The translations under genes were made by a program, and so were the position numbers. The notes under the pieces were generated by a model that saw only the letters and a list, made by a program, of their open reading frames with translations, ran no database searches and was not told the origin of the DNA. Positions 1-4,883 of a stretch of DNA of 5,836 nucleotides are shown here, piece after piece. Origin of the DNA: JANOGU01 sp964499865 (GTDB taxonomy: Bacteria > Pseudomonadota > Alphaproteobacteria > Rhodobacterales > Rhodobacteraceae); assembly GCA_964499865.1 (NCBI GenBank), contig CAZCPY010000171.1, positions 1 to 5,836 of the forward strand, read 5' to 3'. Position 1 is the stretch's first letter; every line of letters begins with the position of its first letter.

Positions 1-916
1 GGTCATAGCGGTAGCGCGGCACGATGGCCTTCACCATGGCGAAGAGGAAGAAGAAAAACGCCATCTTCGCGACCATCCAGAATGCCCCGTCGGGCAGCCC
101 AGGAATGGGCGACAGCCAGCCGCCGAAGAACAGCAGGGACAAGAGCGCGCACATCAGGAAGATGGTGATGTATTCGCCGGCCATGAACAGCAGGTAGGGG
201 GTCGAGGAATACTCCACCATGAACCCCGCCACCAGCTCGGACTCGGCCTCGGGCAGGTCGAAGGGCGGGCGGTTGGTCTCGGCCAGCGCGCTCACGAAGA
301 ACAGCACCACCATCGGCAGGTGCGGCAGCCAGTACCAGTTCAGCAGCCCCCAGTCGCCATCCTGCGCCGCCACGATGGCCGACAGGTTCATGCTCCCGGT
401 CGAGATGATGATCCCGACGATGATCAGGCCAAGGCTGACCTCGTAGGAGATCATCTGCGCCGCCGACCTGAGCGACCCCAGGAAGGCATACTTCGAATTC
501 GACGCCCAGCCGCCCATGATGACGCCGTAGACCTCGAGCGAGGACACCGCGAAGACGAACAGGATCGCCACGTTGATGTCGGCCAGCACCCAGCCCTCGC
601 TGAACGGGATCACCGCCCAGGCCAGCACGGCCAGCACGAAGGACAGCATCGGCGCCAGGAAGAACACCGGCCGGTCCACCCCGGCGGGCACGACGATTTC
701 CTTGACGACGTATTTCAGCGCGTCGGCCACCGTCTGCAGGATGCCCCAGGGGCCCACCACGTTCGGCCCGCGCCGCATCTGCACCGCGGCCCAGATCTTG
801 CGGTCGCCGTAGACGAGGAACAGCAGCGAGATCATCACGAAGCCCACGACCAGCAGGCTTTGCGCCGCGATCAGGACCGCGACACCGAGGCCCGTGTCGA
901 AGAAGCTCTGGTCCAT
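1..916 (-). CDS. nuoH: NADH-quinone oxidoreductase subunit H (NuoH/Nqo8), 3' end cut off
   Basis: Membrane subunit of complex I that joins the peripheral arm to the membrane arm and forms part of the ubiquinone-binding chamber. The ATG at 916 is preceded by a good Shine-Dalgarno (GAGGGGA, 924-930). The frame stays open for 305 codons to the left edge, so roughly the last 40 residues of a usual ~345-residue protein are missing. Translation shows the family signatures: YGDRKIWAAVQMRRGPN at about residues 36-52, EVYGVIMGGWASNSKYAFLG at 128-147, and the acidic quinone-site loop ETNRPPFDLPEAESELV at 213-229. The visible part ends in VKAIVPRYRYD, the conserved stretch before the last helix. About seven hydrophobic segments are present (near 10-35, 85-104, 112-130, 160-178, 200-212, 240-266, 279-298). 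It starts 12 bases after the lipoprotein gene. Identification is certain; only the C-terminus is unseen. Confidence 0.98.
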   Translation of the reverse strand, partial: MDQSFFDTGLGVAVLIAAQSLLVVGFVMISLLFLVYGDRKIWAAVQMRRGPNVVGPWGILQTVADALKYVVKEIVVPAGVDRPVFFLAPMLSFVLAVLAWAVIPFSEGWVLADINVAILFVFAVSSLEVYGVIMGGWASNSKYAFLGSLRSAAQMISYEVSLGLIIVGIIISTGSMNLSAIVAAQDGDWGLLNWYWLPHLPMVVLFFVSALAETNRPPFDLPEAESELVAGFMVEYSSTPYLLFMAGEYITIFLMCALLSLLFFGGWLSPIPGLPDGAFWMVAKMAFFFFLFAMVKAIVPRYRYD

Positions 917-923
917 CAGCCGT

Positions 924-930
924 TCCCCTC
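924..930 (-). promoter_or_regulatory. Ribosome binding site of nuoH
   Basis: The minus strand reads GAGGGGA 7 bases before the nuoH ATG. It overlaps the TGA stop (929-931) of the upstream lipoprotein gene, so a ribosome finishing that gene ends on the nuoH initiation site. This suggests coupled translation. Confidence 0.7.
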
Positions 931-1309
931 AAACCGTCGGTATGCCGCGTTCGCCGCAGTCTCGCACCACCACCTCGGCGTCGATCGTGTCGACCCCGCG
1001 GGGCAGCGCCGCCGAGATCGTGTAAACCGCATCCGCCGTCCAGATTCCAGCCCGCTCGCCCACCCGGGTGCGGATATGCCGCGCGAAACCGAAGCCGCGG
1101 ATCAGCGCATACTGCGCCGCGGCACAGCGGGCGTAGTCCTCGACCACCTGCGGCCCCTCGCCCGCCGCCTGCACGCGGAAGGACACGAGGTCGCCGTCCA
1201 GGAGCAACGTCTCGATGCCGCGATAGTCGCGGACCGCGGGCGGGTCTTCGGGGGCCTTCCCGCAGGCCAGCAGCGCCAGGGGCAGGGCAAGCGCCATCCG
1301 CATCCTCAC
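929..1309 (-). CDS. Small predicted lipoprotein between nuoG and nuoH, function unknown
   Basis: A 126-residue protein if translation starts at the GTG at 1309, which overlaps the nuoG stop as GTGA. ATGs at 1303 and 1297 (residues 3 and 5) are alternatives; the 1297 ATG has GTGAGG six bases upstream. All three keep a lipoprotein signal peptide: a short basic start, a Leu/Ala core and the lipobox Leu-Leu-Ala-Cys with Cys16, followed by Gly, so the mature protein should be lipid-anchored and periplasm-facing. Two further cysteines, Cys62 and Cys118, could form a disulfide. The C-terminal half (GFGFARHIRTRV at 72-83, WTADAVYTISAALP at 90-103, then a C-terminal RDCGERGIPTV) looks like a compact, constrained domain. 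I recall similar small proteins at this place in rhodobacterial nuo clusters, but no function or family name that I would rely on. An assembly or stability role for complex I is only a guess from position. Confidence 0.85.
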   Translation of the reverse strand: MRMRMALALPLALLACGKAPEDPPAVRDYRGIETLLLDGDLVSFRVQAAGEGPQVVEDYARCAAAQYALIRGFGFARHIRTRVGERAGIWTADAVYTISAALPRGVDTIDAEVVVRDCGERGIPTV

Positions 1310-3324
1310 TCGGCCGCCATCGGCAGCGCGGCGCGGTCCGCCGCCAGCCTGGACAGTTCGGCCATCAGCGCCGAGGCGCGGGCGACGGGGTTGGTCAGGT
1401 AGAAATCCCGCACCGCCGGCAGGAAGGCGCCCTTGCCCAGGGCGCCTGCGGGCAGCGCAGGGCCCTCGTTGACGGGAACCTCGTCGATCCGCCCCAGGTG
1501 CGGATGCGCCGCCACCAGCGCCTGCCGCAGGGCGGCGAGCGAATCCCAGGGCAGCCTTGCCCCGACCTCGGCCGAGACGGCGCGCAGGATCGCCCAGTTC
1601 TCCTTGGCCTCGCCCGGCGGGAAGCCCGCGCGCAGGGCAAGCTGCGGGCGGCCTTCGGTATTGACGAACATGCCGTTCTCTTCCGTCCAGGCCGCGCCCG
1701 GCAGGATGATGTCGGCGCGGTGCGCGCCGCGGTCGCCGTGCGACCCCTGGTAGATCACCAGCGGCCCCGCGGGGATGTCGGTTTCGTCGGCGCCGAGGTT
1801 CCAGACGACCTCGGCCCCCTCCAGTGCGGCGGAAAGGCCGCCCTCCGTCGCGCAGCCCGTGTCCAGCGCACCCACCCGGCCCGCCGCCGTGTGCAGCACC
1901 AGAAGGCCCGACTGCGTGGCGGCGGCCAGCTTCTGCACCTCGGCCAGCACCGCGGCCCCGTCCGCCCCGGTCAGCGCGCCCTGCCCCAGGATCACCAGCG
2001 AGGGCACGTCGCGCAGCGCGGCGTGGTCCGGCGCGGTCAGCCGCTGCAGGTCCTCGCGCCCCGGACCGGCATGGTCCACCCCGTAGGTCAGATCGGCCCG
2101 CGGCCCCACCAGCGTGACGCGCGCGCCGCGGGACCAGGCCTTGCGGATGCGCGCGTTCAGCACCGGCGCCTCGTCGCGCGGGTTGGTGCCGATCAGGATG
2201 ATGACCTGCGCCGAATCGATGTCCTCGATCTTGGCAGTGCCAACATAGGCGGCCCGGTTCCCGGCCGGCAAGGCCGCCCCGTCCACACGGGATTCCACTT
2301 TTCCGCCAAGGGCTTCCATCATCTTCTTGAGGCTGAACGCGGCCTCGACGGGCGCCAGGTCACCCACCAGCCCCGCGACCTTTTTGCCCTTCATCGCCGT
2401 GGCCGCCGCCGCAAGCGCCTCGGCCCAGGTCGCGGGCCGCAGCTTGCCGTCGCGGCGCAGGTAAGGCTTGTCCAGCCGCTGCCGCCTGAGCCCGTCCCAG
2501 ACGAAGCGGGTCTTGTCGGAAATCCATTCCTCGTTCACGCCGTCATGGTTGCGCGGCAGGATGCGCATCACCTCGCGGCCCTTGGTGTCGACGCGGATGT
2601 TCGACCCCAGCGCGTCCATCACGTCGACGGTCTCGGTCTTGGTCAGTTCCCACGGGCGCGCCGTGAAGGCATAGGGCTTGGACGTCAGCGCCCCCACCGG
2701 GCAGAGGTCGATGATGTTGCCCTGAAGGTTGCTCGCCAGCGTCTCGTTCAGGTACGAGGTGATTTCGCTGTCCTCGCCGCGCCCCGTCTGGCCCATCTGG
2801 GTGATCCCGGCCACTTCGGTGGTGAAGCGCACGCAGCGGGTGCAGGAGATGCAGCGCGTCATCCTGGTCTCGACCAGCGGCCCGAGGTTCAGGTCCTCGC
2901 TGGCGCGCTTCGGCTCTCGGTAGCGGCTGAAGTCCACGCCATAGGCCATCGCCTGGTCCTGCAGGTCGCATTCGCCGCCCTGGTCGCAGATCGGGCAGTC
3001 GAGCGGATGGTTGATGAGCAGGAACTCCATCACCCCCTCGCGCGCCTTCTTCACCATGGGCGAGTTCGTCCTGACCAGCGGCGGCTCGCCGTTCGGGCCG
3101 GGCCGCAGGTCGCGCACCTGCATGGCGCAGCTTGCCGCGGGCTTGGGCGGCCCGCCCACCACCTCGACCAGGCACATCCGGCAGTTGCCCGCGATGCTGA
3201 GGCGCTCGTGGTAGCAGAACCGCGGGATTTCGACGCCCGCCACCTCCGCCGCCTGGATGATCGTCATCGCGCCGTCGACCTCGACCACATGGCCGTCGAT
3301 GCTGATCTTCTTGAGGTTCGTCAT
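1306..3324 (-). CDS. nuoG: NADH-quinone oxidoreductase subunit G (NuoG/Nqo3)
   Basis: Large iron-sulfur subunit of the complex I peripheral arm, 672 residues, close to the ~670 known for Paracoccus Nqo3. It passes electrons from the NuoE/NuoF module towards NuoI and quinone. The N-terminal ferredoxin-like domain holds the [2Fe-2S] N1b ligands Cys37, Cys48, Cys51 and Cys66. The next segment has the His-Cys3 N5 motif HPLDCPICDQGGECDLQ (His106, Cys110, Cys113, Cys119). N4 ligands are Cys158, Cys161, Cys164 and Cys208. Residues from about 220 onward form the molybdopterin-oxidoreductase-like domain, which in this family carries no cofactor. After Cys208 the only cysteine is Cys491, so the N7 cluster of E. 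coli and Thermus is absent, as in Paracoccus and mitochondria. The ATG at 3324 overlaps the previous stop as ATGA and has GGAGAA (3331-3336) upstream. The stop overlaps the next gene's GTG. Confidence 0.99.
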   Translation of the reverse strand: MTNLKKISIDGHVVEVDGAMTIIQAAEVAGVEIPRFCYHERLSIAGNCRMCLVEVVGGPPKPAASCAMQVRDLRPGPNGEPPLVRTNSPMVKKAREGVMEFLLINHPLDCPICDQGGECDLQDQAMAYGVDFSRYREPKRASEDLNLGPLVETRMTRCISCTRCVRFTTEVAGITQMGQTGRGEDSEITSYLNETLASNLQGNIIDLCPVGALTSKPYAFTARPWELTKTETVDVMDALGSNIRVDTKGREVMRILPRNHDGVNEEWISDKTRFVWDGLRRQRLDKPYLRRDGKLRPATWAEALAAAATAMKGKKVAGLVGDLAPVEAAFSLKKMMEALGGKVESRVDGAALPAGNRAAYVGTAKIEDIDSAQVIILIGTNPRDEAPVLNARIRKAWSRGARVTLVGPRADLTYGVDHAGPGREDLQRLTAPDHAALRDVPSLVILGQGALTGADGAAVLAEVQKLAAATQSGLLVLHTAAGRVGALDTGCATEGGLSAALEGAEVVWNLGADETDIPAGPLVIYQGSHGDRGAHRADIILPGAAWTEENGMFVNTEGRPQLALRAGFPPGEAKENWAILRAVSAEVGARLPWDSLAALRQALVAAHPHLGRIDEVPVNEGPALPAGALGKGAFLPAVRDFYLTNPVARASALMAELSRLAADRAALPMAAE

Positions 3325-3605
3325 GCCCGGTTCTCCAGCGCAGCCAGCCGCGCCCGCATTTCGTCCAGTTCCAGACGCTTGGCGTCCAGCGTCTTGCCGT
3401 TATGGTCGGCCGCGACCTTCGCAAAGCCGGCCCAACCCGTCGCATTCACCGTCGCTTCCCGCAGCTCGCCAAACCCTCGGTCAAGCTTGGAGAAGCGCGC
3501 GATCATCTCCTGACGGCTTGCCAGCACATCCTGCCGCAGGACCGCCACCTCGGCCCGCATGTCCCGCAGCAACCGCAGCACCGCATTGTCCCGTTCTTCC
3601 GCCAT
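3321..3605 (-). CDS. Small charged coiled-coil protein upstream of nuoG, function unknown
   Basis: Predicted 94-residue protein starting at the ATG at 3605; a GTG directly before it (3608) would add one residue. A G-rich stretch (GGGGTAGGGG) lies just upstream and overlaps the stop of the DUF3291 gene, only 2-5 bases away. The protein has no cysteine, signal peptide or membrane segment, so it should be cytoplasmic. Residues about 2-55 read as one long amphipathic helix rich in Arg, Glu and Leu, with heptad-like spacing (LRLLRDMRAEVAVLRQDVL). A short Gly/Trp/Asn-containing hinge follows (GWAGFAKVAADHNGKT). A second charged helix at about 72-92 ends in LDEMRARLAALENRA. This could be a helical hairpin or an oligomeric coiled coil. 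Its stop overlaps the nuoG start as ATGA, so the two are probably translated together. I do not recognise a named family. A scaffold or chaperone role for NuoG is conjecture from position. Confidence 0.77.
   Translation of the reverse strand: MAEERDNAVLRLLRDMRAEVAVLRQDVLASRQEMIARFSKLDRGFGELREATVNATGWAGFAKVAADHNGKTLDAKRLELDEMRARLAALENRA
3331..3336 (-). promoter_or_regulatory. Ribosome binding site of nuoG
   Basis: The minus strand reads GGAGAA, with its GGAG eight bases before the nuoG ATG. It lies inside the last codons of the coiled-coil gene and supports the ATG at 3324 as the start. Confidence 0.65.
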
Positions 3606-3610
3606 CACCC

Positions 3611-4102
3611 CTACCCCGCCGCCGCCGTGCAGGCGCGCGTCCGCCAGAGCCGCGCTTCCTTCAGATATGCCCAGCCGAAGGCCGCGTCACTGTCGCCCTT
3701 CGCCTCGCGCAAGCGGAGCCGCTCCAGCGCCTCGTCCAGCGTCGGCCGGTGCCCGGCGGGCACCCGCCACATCACGAAATGCATCTTGCCCAGCACCTCG
3801 AACCATTCCTGCCGCCGTTCGTAGAACGCGCGGTGGACGGTGTTCCAGACAAAGGCCTCCAGCGTCTCGACGCTTTCCCAGACCGTCAGGTTCGACACGA
3901 ACTGCGGGTCTCCGCCGATCTTGGTCTCGGTGTTCCCGGTCCCCGGCGCGCCCGAGCCCTCCATCATCCAGACGAACCCCGGCATCCGCTTGCCGAGGCC
4001 GTTCACCTGGTCCAGCGCCGCCATGAACCCTGCCACCCGCGGGTCGTCGGTGGGCGCCAGCAGGCGGCCGACGTTCAGCTCGGCCAGGTGCATCTCTGCC
4101 AC
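3611..4102 (-). CDS. DUF3291 family protein (dimeric alpha/beta-barrel, monooxygenase-like fold)
   Basis: Predicted 163-residue cytoplasmic protein. I chose the GTG at 4102 because AGGGAGGA lies seven bases upstream. It gives Met-Ala-Glu and then MHLAELNVGRLLAPTDDPRVAGF, the typical opening of DUF3291 proteins. An upstream ATG at 4165 overlaps the previous stop as ATGA and would add 21 residues of low-complexity sequence, so it is less likely. Family features follow in order: an Ala/Leu-rich helix (AALDQVNGLGKRMPGFVW, about 28-45), the WESVETLEAFVWNTVHRAFYERRQEWF block (75-101) and MHFVMWRVPAGHRPTLDEALERL (107-129). The family belongs to the antibiotic-biosynthesis-monooxygenase-like dimeric barrels. 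Its members mostly have no known substrate, and no cofactor motif is visible here. A role in quinone or heme chemistry, or as a stress enzyme, is possible given the neighbours but nothing in the sequence proves it. The family call is from recognition, without a profile search. Confidence 0.87.
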   Translation of the reverse strand: MAEMHLAELNVGRLLAPTDDPRVAGFMAALDQVNGLGKRMPGFVWMMEGSGAPGTGNTETKIGGDPQFVSNLTVWESVETLEAFVWNTVHRAFYERRQEWFEVLGKMHFVMWRVPAGHRPTLDEALERLRLREAKGDSDAAFGWAYLKEARLWRTRACTAAAG

Positions 4103-4109
4103 GCGACGT

Positions 4110-4114
4110 CCTCC
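4110..4114 (-). promoter_or_regulatory. Ribosome binding site that decides the GTG start of the DUF3291 gene
   Basis: GGAGG, within AGGGAGGA (4109-4116), is seven bases before the GTG at 4102. The ATG at 4093 would be 16 bases away, which is too far, so the GTG is preferred. Confidence 0.75.
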
Positions 4115-4161
4115 CTGCCGGGCGGTCGTCGGGGCACCGGCAGGTGCCATCGCCCGGGCGC

Positions 4162-4563
4162 TCATTCGCTCACCCGGATGATCTCGCCCACCAGCGTGCC
4201 GCGGGCGACCTCGTCGCGGGCGACCGCGCAATAGCTCTCGGGGTCGCCCTGCACCGCGCCGGCCTCGGCCAGGTATGCCTCGGCAAGGCCCCTGATGCGC
4301 GCCTTCTCGGCCTTGTCCTTGAGGAAAGCCTTCACCTCGACTTCGGTATAGCCCTGGCCTTCGGCATAGCTGCGCAGCGCCTGCATCTTGCCCAGCACCA
4401 CCACCAGGCGGGCGCTGGCCCTGGGGCAGGTGTTGCGCAGGATGTCGCCGATCTGGGCGGCCAGAAGCTGCGCGTTGATATGCGCCTCGTCGCGCAGGGG
4501 CACCTTGGCAAGGGCCGGAAGGGGGGCGGCAAGGGCAAGGACCAGAAGAAGCGAACGCAACAT
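4162..4563 (-). CDS. Small secreted DUF5333-like protein
   Basis: Predicted 133-residue protein. The ATG at 4563 is chosen because GGAGG sits six bases upstream and because it places a classical signal peptide at the N-terminus: MLRS, a Leu/Ala core and Ala-Leu-Ala at 17-19 before Lys20. The mature protein of about 114 residues should be periplasmic. It opens with VPLRDEAHINAQLLAAQIGD and is largely helical. It has two cysteines, Cys46 and Cys112, which could form a disulfide. A charged stretch GYTEVEVKAFLKDKAEKARI (71-90) lies between them. The pattern matches my memory of DUF5333, a family of unknown function from rhodobacterial nuo clusters; a profile search would settle it. An in-frame ATG at 4638 overlaps the previous stop as ATGA and would add 25 residues before the signal peptide, hindering export. 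Its stop lies 59 bases before the chosen start of the DUF3291 gene. Confidence 0.85.
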   Translation of the reverse strand: MLRSLLLVLALAAPLPALAKVPLRDEAHINAQLLAAQIGDILRNTCPRASARLVVVLGKMQALRSYAEGQGYTEVEVKAFLKDKAEKARIRGLAEAYLAEAGAVQGDPESYCAVARDEVARGTLVGEIIRVSE

Positions 4564-4569
4564 GGGGAA

Positions 4570-4574
4570 CCTCC
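4570..4574 (-). promoter_or_regulatory. Ribosome binding site that decides the start of the DUF5333-like gene
   Basis: A perfect GGAGG is six bases before the ATG at 4563. It lies in the 71-base gap behind the 82-residue lipoprotein gene and is stronger than the GAGG upstream of the alternative ATG at 4638. Confidence 0.75.
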
Positions 4575-4634
4575 GGGCGGTCTGGATCCCCTCCATGTAG
4601 GCAAGACGGGCCTGATAGGCCATGACAGGCGCCT

Positions 4635-4883
4635 TCATGCGCAGCCCTCGACGAAAACCCAGGCCCCGGTTGCGTCGTCGAAGCGGTCGTAGATCGAGGT
4701 CCTGACCGCCCCGCCGCAGACCGCGTCCGCCTGCCGCCTGGCGGCGGCGCCGTCGGCAAAGGTGAAGGGCGCGCCCGTCCCGCGCACCTCGAGCGCGCGC
4801 GCCACCGGAGCCGCCACCGGCGCCACCACCGGCGCCGCCTGCGCGCAGCCTGCCACCATCACCAGCGCCGCCATCCGCCTCAC
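4635..4883 (-). CDS. Very small Ala/Pro-rich predicted lipoprotein directly after nuoF
   Basis: An 82-residue protein if started at the GTG at 4883, which overlaps the nuoF stop as GTGA. The ATG at 4874 would leave only nine residues before the lipobox. The N-terminus (Met-Arg-Arg, then MAALVMVAGCAQAAP) is a short lipoprotein signal peptide with lipobox Val-Ala-Gly-Cys and lipidated Cys13. A linker made of a threefold Ala-Pro-Val repeat follows (16-27). The small C-terminal domain (FTFADGAAARRQADAVCGG, then TSIYDRFDDATGAWVFVEGCA) has Cys56 and the penultimate Cys81, a possible disulfide pair. The overlap with nuoF and the coherent lipoprotein architecture support a real gene despite its size. 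No family is recognised. It may be an envelope-facing factor co-produced with complex I, but that is inferred from position only. Confidence 0.75.
   Translation of the reverse strand: MRRMAALVMVAGCAQAAPVVAPVAAPVARALEVRGTGAPFTFADGAAARRQADAVCGGAVRTSIYDRFDDATGAWVFVEGCA
4803..4838 (-). repeat. Three 12-base tandem repeats in the lipoprotein linker
   Basis: Read on the minus strand, the units are GCGGCGCCGGTG, GTGGCGCCGGTG and GCGGCTCCGGTG. They encode Ala-Ala-Pro-Val, Val-Ala-Pro-Val and Ala-Ala-Pro-Val. The repeat is in frame with the 82-residue lipoprotein and forms the flexible tether between the lipid anchor and the small C-terminal domain. Confidence 0.85.

Noticed and set aside
3..932. Minus-strand open frame of about 309 codons covering the nuoH region
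   Set aside because: It is Arg/Gly-rich with no membrane segments. The neighbouring frame starting at 916 gives an unmistakable NuoH, so this one is an out-of-frame shadow.
320..1402. Plus-strand open frame of about 360 codons opposite nuoH and the lipoprotein gene
   Set aside because: It has low-complexity His/Arg/Gln-rich translation, no ribosome binding site and complete overlap with well-supported minus-strand genes, so it is a GC-driven shadow.
2543..3445. Second minus-strand open frame of about 300 codons across nuoG and the coiled-coil gene
   Set aside because: Out of frame with the iron-sulfur motifs of NuoG, Arg/Pro/Gly-rich and without domain features.
1498..3513. Long plus-strand open frame (about 671 codons) opposite nuoG
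   Set aside because: It is antisense to a certain gene. Its translation is rich in Arg, His and Ala with no recognisable domain. Such frames are expected opposite GC-rich coding sequence, where third-position G/C removes stop codons on the other strand.
4103..4759. Long N-terminal extension of the DUF3291 reading frame, upstream through the DUF5333-like gene
   Set aside because: The upstream part is low-complexity and overlaps a better-supported gene. A strong ribosome binding site places the start at 4102.
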